The notes under the pieces are model-generated. The model did not search any database and was not told the origin of the DNA. It saw only the letters and a program-made list of their open reading frames with translations. A program made the position numbers and the translations under genes. Positions 25,680 to 38,600 of a stretch of DNA of 64,000 nt are shown here, piece by piece; the stretch's first letter is position 1, and each line of letters begins with the position of its first letter. This DNA comes from Sipunculus nudus. Lineage: Eukaryota; Annelida; Sipuncula; Golfingiida; Sipunculidae. The stretch lies in the NCBI GenBank assembly GCA_026874595.1, contig CM049320.1, forward strand, positions 39,558,714-39,622,713. The letters run 5' to 3'.

Positions 25680-26520
25680 TAAGACGCCGCCCCTGCCGCC
25701 ACTGCCACTGCCGCCACCGTGTAGGTTCCGGAGAACTCCTCCGTAACAGCTTGGCAGAATTTTACAAAACCCGGGATTATGTTTGGGTCACATGTGAACT
25801 GCTGCGCCCCGATTTTGTTTTGACCTCTGACCTTTCCTCTCTCCAGTGTGTCCATCTGTGCGTCTGTTTTGACACATTAACCCAAATATCTCGGGAACTG
25901 TTTGACGGATCAGGAAAAATATAGATGTGTATAGATCTCACATAGCTCTTTATTATACGCAAAACTGGTGGCGCCATCTGCAACCATTTTTGCACAGTGT
26001 CTGTCTGTTTTTCTGCCGTGGGATAAAATCACTCGTATCTCGACAGTGGTTTGACTTATCTGCCTAAAATTTTCCAGGTTTATACATCTTGGATAGCTTT
26101 TTTGATTTTATGACAGGTGGCGCCACCTACATTCACATTTACGCTGCAAAGATCCAAGCTCAAATCTATGGAACCGTTTGGCCGATCAGGCCAAAATTTT
26201 TCATGTTTATAGATCTCACATAGCTCTTTATCATAGGCAAAACTGGTGGCGCCACCTGCAACCATTTTTGCACAGCGTCTGTCTGTTTGTCTGCCATGGG
26301 ATAAAATCACTCATATCTCGGCACTTGTTTGACTTTTTGCATTTGTATACAACTTTGATAGCTTTCTGGATTTTGTGGTAGGTGGCACAACCTACATACA
26401 CATTTCGGCTGAAGACATCCATGCTAATATGCAACACACCTCACTTTATTTCCCCTTGTTACTCAATCAGTGCCTCACTTCGTCCCAATCTCATTTGGAC
26501 TTGTCGACTACCGTATTCTA
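25680..26520. mobile_element. Second copy of the unclassified 0.8-kb repeat
   Basis: It shares start, end and internal blocks with 14556-15372. Inside are tandem units of about 240 bp with AATATCTCGGGAACTGTTTG, CATAGCTCTTTAT and GGTGGCGCCACCT. It ends near GGACTTGTCGACTACCGTA, about 150 bp upstream of the first PDZD7 coding exon. Confidence 0.6.
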
Positions 26521-26676
26521 GTTTTGATTTTTTATGTTGTAGATATGAAGAAATGAGGATTTTATACAAGAATGATTTGGAGACTGAAAGCAGTGACTAG
26601 AAAATGAGAAAATTGTATTCCTAGGAATGGAATTGCAAAAGGAATTACATATGTTACTCTTGCAATACACAGCAGA

Positions 26677-29600
26677 ATGATAGGGATGGCATCCCCACAT
26701 AAAAGCCTGACTGGTAAGGTAAAAAAAGGCAAGAGCAGTCCCAAAAATGGCTTCCATAACAAGATACGACTCATCCTGAATGAAGCTGAGCGGGAATACC
26801 TACACGGGGTGATGAAGGAATATTTCCTGACTCAGAAACTGGAGAAATTCCTCAAATGTCTACTGTCCATCCTGGACACTCCGGTCAAGTTAGACCTACT
26901 GAAGGATGTACGGTATTTTATCCCTCGACAACACCTGAAGGAGTATGACAAGAAGGTGCCTTACCACAAGATGGCACATCCGTTCATGCCGATAGGGAAG
27001 CTGCCTGCGACGCTGAAGAAGAAACCAGCAGAGCTGAACGAGAAGCTGAGGAGGTACCACAGCTTGGAATCACTGAAACAGCCTCCCTTCAAGACCTACC
27101 TCAAAGGTAAGAATGATTTGTGAACATACAAACAGCCTCCCTTCAAGACCTACCTCAAAGGTAAGAATGATTTATGTACATACAAACAGCCTCCCTTCAA
27201 GACCTACCTCAAAGGTAAGAATGATTTGTTTACATACATGTACCCTGCAGTAGACACATGCGGAAAGAATTCTGTATTCTAAGGAAAGGAAACCTCCGCC
27301 ATATCGGGCTCCCTTTGTTAGATGCTCTGTAAACCATGTTTGCAATCACTTGTTTGGCCAATATTCATATGTTCATTTGTGCATGAGTGACTGCACCTTT
27401 GTGAATATTCATTGATGACATTCCTGAATGTGGATCATGTGCCAGATTGACATAAAAATTTAATCAATTCATTGGCCCATTTCCGAAATGCCCTAAAAAA
27501 TTTCATGAGATTCTGTTCATGATTGCATGCGTTATGTTGTGAACAAACACACACAAACACGGATGAATACATACCCTCCTGGGGGAGGCAATAAAACTTT
27601 GCCATCACAATGAAGACTGAAAACAGTGAACGACAAGTCCTTATGTGACACTAGGTCACACAGGGGCTGACCATCAGGACAAACAGTGATAACAGTTAAT
27701 GAGCATGGCCTTGGATATGAATTATTAAAAAAATCTATTGTATGAGCATGAGGAGAAATGTTACCAATAGTTATTTATATTGAATGATCAGTTGACATTA
27801 TATAAATTTTCAATTTTTGTAAAATGCATTAAAAGTTTATTACTGGGTACCAAAATATAGCACAAGGATGCAGTCACAGAAATAAAAAGCAAATTTTTGG
27901 TGTAGTAAATAACAAAAAAAATATATGTTTCAACTGTATTATTTTTTTCACCATGAAACATCTTGACAGACCCTCACCTTGTTCTTCATCTCAACAAATC
28001 ATAAAATCAGAACGATTTTTTGGTGGGTTACCATGGTCAAAGATTTATCATTAATTTATATTGAGTCTTTCATAGTAAAGCTAGCAATCCATATATGTGT
28101 ATGTGGTATGTTGCGTATGCAGTATGTATGCATAATGCAGCTAGAAAACTGACAACTGTGGTTCCATTAATACACATGCTTATGCAGCAAGATCAGGCCT
28201 GAAATAAAGAGCTGCAGACGTAAGCAGAGAAGTCATCTGCCAGATGAATACACTGTCACTAACATGAAACTTTGGAATTTTCCCGTCCCTTACCATGCGC
28301 ATGCGTATGAGTTTTCAATCACTACCCTGATCGAAACATGCTGCATATGCATACGTATATATTCATACGTATACCGGTATATGGAATCACTCTGAGAGAA
28401 TATAATGGGTGCTATTCCCAGCTGCCAGGGCATACACATATGTATTATAACACATACATACTACATACACATATATGGAATGAAACCTTAATACCCATTT
28501 ATCTATTCTTGGCAGGGTCATCAACAATAATTTTTATTCTTGTTGTCCAGTCCATTGATTGCTGTATCAGTTTTCTTGCATGGATCAGTGTTTTGATAAA
28601 TATCAGTGTACTGTTCAAGCCCCATATTATACACCAAATGAGAAAATGGATTTTTTGTGACTCTTATATTTTTAGATTCCATGGGTTGCAAAAGATTTAG
28701 GCTATCCATACCTAGTTTCCATTAGTATACAGATCAATTATTTTTTAACCTAATATCTAAAAACTCAAGTAAATATAGTGAAAATTAGAATTTTTTGTTT
28801 GGCAAAAATGAATTCAGGCAATTTTTCACATTATATGTTTCCTAAAAATGTTTTGCTTTTCAGCTTGAATTGCAGCCGTATTTGATAAAATCAGAATTAA
28901 ATATTTGCTCATAAATTCTTTTATATAAGACATAATGATATGTATATGAGACTGGCTAGTCAATATAATCCTCAGTACGCCTGCCTGAATTTGGTTATGA
29001 AATTTTTCAATATGGGTGCAGCAAGTGCATAATGGTCAGGTCTTAGGTCAATAAGAAATATACATCACATTCCATGTCAGCTATTAAATATAGACCTATG
29101 TATGACTCAGTATTGTTGTACATGATAGGCTGTTTATTTAAAATTTATATTTTCAGTTCAAATCAGTTGGCACAAACCTTTGATTAAAAAAAGGTGTTAC
29201 AGAATACTTTTAAAACATTATACAAATATGTCTAAGGAACCTTTTATTCTGAATGAATGTTCAAGGGATAGATAGAACCTGTACAAAAATTCTAGTTCTC
29301 TATGATGATAGAGTAAAGATTACACCAAGAGACGTCACAGAAAGAGATAATACCTCATTTAGTAAGTAATACATGTGTACCTCTTATGGGAGTACACATT
29401 GTATTATACCTAGACTTTGCACATCATATTTTATAAATGATTGATTCAACCCTCCCACAAATTGTAATTGCCTCTTTTTTGCAGTTTCTCCTACCCATGT
29501 TATCCCAGAGGGGCCCATTGTAACCCTAAGCTTGACAAAAACAGCAGAGGATGCGCTAGGATTCTGCATCCGAGGAGGGTCTGAACACGGCCTCGGGATA

Positions 29601-32600
29601 TTCATCAGTGATGTGGAGCAGGGGTCACCAGCAGGTAATGGTATCATTATCCTTTGTATGTGCATGTCAGTGTGTGTGTGTGATTCATACATTTTCCTCT
29701 TGAAGATATCATACAATCCCATAGCTCCATTTTTGCCTTCTGACATTACCACTGTCAGAGTCCTTTTACATCTTGTATAGCTCAGGACCACACTGTAAAG
29801 CTCCAAGAGGATTTTTTTTTCATTTTTAACAACTCCTCATTGCCTATAATTATGCTGCCTTTTCATATAATCCAGACCAACAGTCAGCTTATTTAGTATA
29901 TTAGTTTACTATGGTTTGTGAGTTAAATGTATGATTTTGTCTTAATTCATCAATTTTAAGATTATCACCATGATATTTGTGTAACAGAATGGATGGTCTT
30001 GCAATGCATTTACCCATATGTCTTGTATCCTGACTCAAATCCTGTGAGGTGAAAGCCCGGAGGTTACAAGCAGGAGGTGTGTCACCTCTCTGACATGGTC
30101 ATATATCTCTGTTTCAGGCAAAATCCAAAGTCTCAGCACATTTTAAGTCAGTAGGCTTGCAGTATACTATGCCTCATAAAAATTATGTATTCTTTTCGTT
30201 TAAAAACTATAAATCTGCATTCCTAGGAAAGCAAGCCTCAACCATGTGGAGGGAGCAGGATTCCTTATTGTGGGATGCTAAGAAAACCATGTTTGCATTC
30301 ACTTATTCAACCCATATTCCCATGTTCATTCATGCATGGATGACTGTACATTTGTGAAAATTCCTTGATTGCATTCCTGAATTCGGATTTTTACCAGATC
30401 CACACCAAAATCTAATTGATTTTTGGCCTCTTCCCAAATGCCATGAAAATTTCATGAGATTCCATTCATGATTGCATAGGTAATGTTGTGAACAAACACA
30501 CACACACACACACAAACAGGGATGAATAAAACTGGGATGAGAACACTTTGTAATGAAGGCAAATATACAGGTTGTTAGTGTTCAAATAATAAACTATAGA
30601 TATCTCCTTATTTAATAATACCAAGTTAAGCCGGGATGTTGTTAAGCTTGGATATGTAAAATGCATATATCCCTATATCTTGAAATGAACAGTTTTATTG
30701 TAGGCTATATATTTGCAAAGTATCATTTAAATATTTCTCTCCAACTGTATAATGCATGTAAAGAGTACATTGTGAAGGGCCAGTTACTGTCTGACCAGTG
30801 AGGGGTAACATGTTGTGTGGACCTTTGATGGTACAAGCTTGTGTATTTAATCAATAGTTCAGCAGACCAGCTGTGCTATTGACCATATATGAGGTCATGT
30901 ATCGATGACTGAAACATTGTCCATCTCCCAGTGCTTTTAACCTGCACTGTTTGACTATAGACTGACAGATGTTTTAATGACACATCTGGGTATTTGTAGT
31001 TCTATTAGAATCCCAAGTGAATGCAGAAGAATTATTATTTACACTCAAAATTATTATTTACACTCTTTTGATATAGTTATAGTGCATATACTGACTTTTC
31101 ACTTAAAAAATCTTGCACTCTGGTTTCTGTTAATCTGTATCAGTACTGTCACATTGGCTTAAGTCAAAACTAATTGAAGAATTACTGACGTGCTTCCAAA
31201 GGGCTCAGTGGCTCAAAGAGTCAGTGCCAAAAAGGAGCACTCGCCATGAGTCTCAGCAGAAACTCATGGTGAGTGCTCCTTTTGGGGGTTCATTGATTTC
31301 GTGACTCCACAGTGGGGATAACATACACCTAGGACCAGCAGGAGTGATGCACAGAGCCTGATTGACACCAGGATTATTGTGTGTAAGCCCCTGTCAAGTA
31401 GTTACCCCTACCAAAAAATATCTTATAAAAAAAAATTGGAATTACTGGTATTGTTGGTGCCACCTATGGTAACGTGTATTACATACAGCTGGTAGACAGT
31501 GTGGGTTGAATCAGGGATTTCATTAACTTTAGAATAGGTTTCACTGAAGCCTATGGAATGATTATTTTCTTTAAATGCACATATCCTACAGGATACAGCA
31601 CAAACGATTATTAGGGGTTGGACTGAAACCAAGGTAATGAGGATACCTAGTGACTGCTATCCAGTAAATTGATGTGCCAACTAAACTTGAGTCCAGTTAT
31701 ACCCTACCAGCTGATAATGTGGCCTATACATCAACTTCAAGTCAAATATGGGCCTTAATTTATAGTTTTACAAAATAGAAATTAATTGAAGCATCATGCC
31801 AAATTTCTTACTATATAAACTCCCTCTTCAGATTGTTATTTCAGCCTGATCACCTAATTTGACCAATTGACATAAAATGTAATGAGAGAAGTGATGATCA
31901 TTTGACAAAAAAGGAAAGGATAATTGAAGGTGACATATAAACAATACAACTGCATGTGCTTGTAAATGCATGTATATCAGTAATGTAGTCAGGTCCACAA
32001 CATTTGAATCTCAGTGCAAGTCTGAGTCCAAACTGCTCTCAGTCCGAGTCTGAGTCCTTGAGGTTTGCCGAAGTGGATTCAGGGAGGGTCAAGGGGGTCC
32101 GGACCCCTCCCTTTTCTGTCGCTGCAACTTTTTTTTAGGTTTTCAGAACAAATTTTACAGCCTAGACCCCCCATTTCCAGATCTTGGGCCTTTTTTAGGT
32201 TTTTTAAAAGTCCTGGATCTGCCCCTGGTTTGAGTCTAAGTCCACCTTCTAAGTCTTAAGTCTGAGTCATTCGGAACACTAGTCCAAGTCTAAGTCTGTT
32301 ATTAATCTCTTTTTTAAAAGAATTTTAAATGGAAATTTGGGTTTATCAAGTGTATTTTCATGTTAGTAACACATGGTTTTTACTTTAAATAATGTTCATT
32401 TCACTTAGTTGTAACTTTATTCCAACTGGCGGTGACTCTACATGGACTCGGTCTGATTTCTTGAGTCCTTACCTCACAAGTCCAAGTTCAAGTCCAGGGC
32501 CCTCAAGTCCAAGTTCTAATCCAGGGCCCTCAAGTCCAAGTCTAAACACCTTAAAAAGTGGACAGGTCCAGACTCAAGTTTTAGTCCAACTCAAGTCTTA

Positions 32601-35600
32601 AATTACTGATATGTTCTCATTGTAATGTTAATTTTGATTACAATTCACTGATGTTTAGGCATGTAGTAATAACATTATTAATTTAAACAGTGGAGCATCT
32701 TTGTTAACCTTTTGGTAACTGCCCCCCTCCCCGTCCCCCTGCCATGCATCCATATACATTTGGGTCACCTCTGATTATTGACAAACATGTACATATAACA
32801 CCTCGTGGTGACCTCTCTTCTTCAATATTTAAAGGCCTTCAAAATTCTGCTTTGGTAAATGATTGAAGCCTAGCCAGTACACTATTGATGGGGCCTTTTT
32901 CTTAAATATTCATCACTGCTGTCCCTATGAGGTGGTGTTTCATTTAAGGATTGTGCCACTGTGTCACACCTTCATGGCAGACAAGACGATGCTTACTGTG
33001 CTTTCTTCATAAAGCAGCAACCAAGAGTGGTGGTTTTGGCATATAGTATTCTCATCTAAAGCATGAAACATTATCTGCATCGAGGTGATTTGTGACATAT
33101 ATCGTCTGTCTAATTAACCTGCGCGTGTGTTTGTGTCCATAAGATATCTGAAGATGGGTAGGTGAAGTTATTTCTTATATTCAGGATCATATTTGCATTA
33201 TGTTCTTTGGCAGTGACTGGGATAATCTGTTATCACGTACCCAGTATTCTCCACCACATGCTGCAGGGTTTGAGGTAGAGGTTATTTGTTTATGTCAGTG
33301 TTTTCTGGCAGTAAATCTATTATTACATACCCAGTATTATCCACCAGATATCGCAGGGTTTGAGGTAGGGGACCAACTGATGGAAGTTAATGGGACCAGC
33401 TTTGAACATCTAACATCCAGCAACGCAGCCAAGCTCCTGACAGTCAGCAACAAGCTGCAAGTGCTGGCCAGAAGAACAGGAAAGATCCCCAGCTTCAAAT
33501 ATGCAAGGGAAAGAACTTCGTGGTGAGTTAAAATAGCTGATAATGTTAGTTAAAAATCATTAAAAAGCCTTTCATATTATTTCAACCAACACTCAACCTT
33601 TGTATTTCTTTTGGACTCGAATTGGAGATTCAAGTATATGTGAGAAATATATGAATCAATTGTTCATGGCATAATGTTGAAAGATTTATTTGTAGATGGA
33701 AATTTGTTGTTAAATCATGTTTGATGATTAAAGAAATAAAACGTTCGATGATCGATCATTTATTATTTGACGTGTACATTTATAATGCCAGGAAATCTGC
33801 TGTATAGAACTATACTTAAGATACTGACTGAGTGATTTCACTCTGATTTGTAAATCCTGCTGAAAGGTCAAGGCAACTGACAGGTTGTTGACACTTGTTT
33901 GCTGCATTCAGTTTAAGTGCTGCTCGCTACTTTCACAAATGTCTCGTAGGGGCAGATTTTTTCTTGATGATTTGACTTTTTTTCATGAGCATACATAATT
34001 GTTTGTGATCAGTTGAGCAAAGATGCAACCAATTTAATTGATAATGACAGAAAAATTACCAATCATCGATATAATTGATTAATTGGCACACTTCTATATT
34101 ATACAGTGGAACCTCTGTACTCAGGGCACCTCCTATTTATAGCCACTTACAGAGAGTCCCTTGCAAGAAGGTTCTGAAATCTATAATCTCCCTACTAAGG
34201 ACACCTCTCTATTGAGACACCTCACTATTGCGAGCAAAATGTCCGGTCCATTCAGTGTCCATAATTTGAAAGTTTCACTGTATATATATTTATTAACAAT
34301 TATCCAGTAATGTCTTGAGAAATTCTTCAGATAAAAAGGATTGTTTAAGTTATATGATTCAGCTGTACTTTATAGGTATGATGGAAAAAATCAGAAGATC
34401 ATTCCTGGCACACTGGAGGATCATGGGGACATCCACAAACCGCCAGGAGTGAAATCCTCAAGCAAGGAGCGACAAATCCACCTGGCAAACCCCCAGATGA
34501 AAGGAAACCTCGGCTTTAACATCAGAGGGGGCAGTGAATATGGCCTTGGGATATATGTTTCAAGGTAACTTTATTATTTAATTCAAAATGAGACCCTTTT
34601 AAGGACATTTATTTAATTCTTATTAAAGCATCAAGACATTACCTGTCTACTACATGTCTATCTATTTGTTTGTTCAGGATTTGCTTTACAAATGCATTTC
34701 AATAGTTGTTTTTACCAGACTGCAAGGCTGATACTCTTCATTGTTTCTGGAAAAGTTATTCAGTATAATATACGGTATTATGGTAAATGTTTAATACACC
34801 CTAGAAAAATTTGAATCCCTGCTGTTTAATATAGAAAAATTTGAATCCCTGCTGTTTTACATAGAAAAATGTGAATCCCTGCTGTTTTACATAGAAAAAT
34901 TGGAATCCCAGCTGTTTTCTAACCATCTTTGTGATTGCTTTTGAAGGGTTGATAGAGGAGGTTTTGCAGAGCAGCAGGGTTTGCGGGTAGGTGATCAGAT
35001 TCTGAAGGTCAGAGGTCATGACCTGGACAAGGTCAGCCATACTGCTGCTGTCGATTATTTACGTCAACAAACCGGCCTTCTCCTCACTGTGCTGGTGAGT
35101 AATGGTTCATGATTTGATTGTACAGTTTTCATAGTGGAGAAATACTGAGGCTATTCAAACTTTGGACATTTTTTCTTGTGCACTTGACATGATCAGATGA
35201 TATACCTTACATAACATGCTATATTTAATCAAATTAAAGTCTAGACTCTCAAACTATCCAACTACATTATTTTGGGTAGGTTAATCAAGAAATTAAAATG
35301 GGGATACCTGAGAAGTAATAATGACTGCAGTTATGGCAGGACTTCAATGCCAGAGATAGTAGGTGTGATGCCCTAGCCAGTGAAAACTCTATCCTGCTCG
35401 GACTGCCGTTGCAAGTTTTGCATGTGTAAGCCCCGTAATGGGAGGAGTCACTAACAGCCTTGTGATGGCAGACACCAAGTGGTCAACTGATTGACAGGTG
35501 GACATTCATTGACAAGTGACAGGAGGAATGTGGGAAGTTACAAAACAATAGGAGTATTTGATTCAAACAGATTTTATGCATTATTAGCTTTTACTGTAAG

Positions 35601-38600
35601 TGTAGTTTATAAAGAATTTAGTGGATTGATGCAGACAGTTTAAAAACAATGGACGGATAAAGCTTTAAAGGAAGTCGGTCCTGACAAGGCCCCTGAAATG
35701 TGCCTGATTATCGTTTTTATGGTAAAAAGTTTGAAATGATTTGTTGTTTTCAGTATTTCCTGTTTATATTGATTTACAGTTTGAATCATTACCCAGTTCA
35801 TTGCAGTTTAAGTATCATGGTCACTGCTTTAGAGGGACCTATTCACAAAAATTGGTGTTAATATACACAATATAGTGTTTTCTTCTTACAATATTTTGGT
35901 ATTTGTTTATATGTAGTTCTAAAACTGTATGCTTACTCATGCATGCAAGTGGGTAAAGCTTGTACCAGGCTTGATTAGCGGTGCAAAATAGAGCATTCAT
36001 GCCACCTGGTGGCCGCAACTTCACAGGTCAAGATTTTTTAAAGTTTCCAACTTGGGTCTCTTCTTTCATGTTTCTTCTCCTGGGTTGAAATTGTCACACA
36101 CGCGCAAGACCAGACCTCTGATAATAAAGATTTATTTTGATAAATAGACACACAGGGACTGTGTTTACTCACACACAGAACCATAACAATATATAAAACA
36201 GGTGTGTTGAAGATGGTATAAGCCCCCCTGCCAGGTTTCACAATTGCTAGTAAACATTTGTATTCAGTGAACTAATGGCAGTGGCATGGGATAATGCACA
36301 TATTATTGCAAATGTACCTTTTATCTTTGTTTCATTAAATGACCAGTAGGTGGCACTGAGACATCAATTGCTTTTACCATAAATATAATAAACAAAATGT
36401 TTTTACAAGACATGGGGGGAACTCCATCTGTGTGCATGTTATCATACACATTGTTCTGTAGAGGCTGCACAAATACCCGGTTTATAAAGAGATCTATGCA
36501 GAATACAGCTGGATGGACAAAGATGGACTGATCAGCAAGACACGTGAGTAAAACACTTGTACTCAGTTATGTATATGATTGCAATATATTAATTTATTGA
36601 GTATAATGACAAGGTAAATATTTGATTGGTGAGCACTATCAATACATTGTAAAAAAATTATAACAAAAATTTCCTTAAACAAAATAAATAATCAAATCCA
36701 TGATGCTCAATTGTGTGTCTATCTCTTCGGCACCAAAATGCTTATATAAATTTACATTGTCCCTGTATGGTCACTTTGCTACCATTTAGTCCAACTATAA
36801 ATAATAAATATAAAAGACAAGATAAAGGTGGATGTTTATAGTCTGATATCACCAGTGATGTCAGTCTCCTCCGACTTTACAATTTGTCTTTCTGATCTTT
36901 CCAGCCTGTATACATTCTTGTAGCCTTTTTTGACCCCCCCCCCTTGGAGAGCGTTATATAGAACCCATGCAGCCACACTGTGACAGTGGGCACTAAATGT
37001 TTTTTTCTGTCAACATTAATTGCATGCCACCCATGACCATTACCCTGAGTGGAGAGAGTACACCCTTGTAATAAAAAGTTTGGTTAGGAGTCTTAGCATG
37101 GAAGGCAGTGAACCCACAACCTTACAGGCATAAATCCAGTGCCTTATCTATTGCACCACCACCCTTTGAGTTTGTCAAACGGAATGCATCAACATTATTT
37201 CATCAGAATTAATCAAACTTGAAAAATGAGGATTGACCCTGATAAAAGGATAGTATTTGATATGAAAATTTTTCCAGTTTTGTCTAGGATTTTGTTTCCT
37301 GTTTGGACCCCTCCTCCTGTTGTTCCCTGATTGACACTCTTAATGAGCAGTTTCTGAAAGTACTGGGTTTCATAAATGTTATCTTGAAGAACTCAGCATG
37401 TATGCCATCATGTTTTGTTACAGGTATGCCATCCCCTGAGCCAGAGCCACCCGCATTAATAGACGAAGACCAGCCTTCTTACACCGAGTTTCCCAGAGAC
37501 TCTGTGGTGGGACCGCCAGTACAAACAGAGGATCTTCCTCACATCTCAAGTCCTAGCAGAAACTTGTTTACTCAGAGCAGGAGGCTCAGTGCTGGCATCT
37601 ACCTGCCACAAAGCACACCAGACATTTATGCAGCGTCTGTTAGGGAGGCTACACTAAGTGTAGGGAGTGAGGAGGAGCCAACAAGCCCTCTTGTTCCTGG
37701 TCAAGTTGGTGATTTGGTTATGGTTAGTCAAAGCGAAAATGAACTTGGGTCAGTTCAGGATGATAATCGAAATGTTGGCTCTGACCTTGACCAACATGAA
37801 ATGTCACCTTCAAGGTTTAACAGAGCAGAATCTGAGCATTCTGTTGATGATAGTTCAGTTGTTACCATGGATACAAGTACAAGTATAACTTACCCAGATT
37901 CCAGCTGGGATGACATTGAACTACCAATCTTCTCAATGAGAAACGTTAAGTCCATCCAGACACTTAGGGTCAGAGGAGGTAAGTAGATTAATTGGGCTCT
38001 TTACATTCTTGCTAGGGTTTTTTTTTTAAATTTTTAAATATAATAAGGTAAGGTCTGTTATGAGTCATTTAATACAAAAAATATAGCAGAAAATGACTTA
38101 TAAGATTTATGACCACTTTAAAGGTTAAGGTAATGATATCACTGATGGTGTCACTTAGATTTTTACTTTCAGGGTTTCTCAGGCCTGTTCCTTATTGTTA
38201 GTAGCTTTTCTCAGCTCCCTGTGGAGCATACAATCTTAGGAAGCAGCTTTCACCTATTCACTGCTTGGAATAGAGACCGCAACTGGTGGCAAACATTTTA
38301 GCTAGAAGTTTTAGCCTAGGAGACATTCAGAACAGGTCACAAACCCAAAACCATGTGGTTAAAAGTTTTGCCTGAATTATATTCACTGTCATGCTCCCAT
38401 TGTGACCATATGGGATTAAAATAATGATTGAGAAGCTGCATATACAGTGAAGTCTGGCCTGATGACCACCCTGCTATCATGACCACCCCGCCAAGATGAC
38501 TTCTATTTTTGGTCCAGGACTTATGCAAATCAACATAAAAACCTCCCACTTGCATGATCACCCCGGTAACATAAACACATTGGCTGGTCATGCAGGTGGT

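Noticed and set aside
25680-26520. Classical Helitron with CTRR end
   Set aside because: No TC start or CTRR end was found at the copy boundaries.
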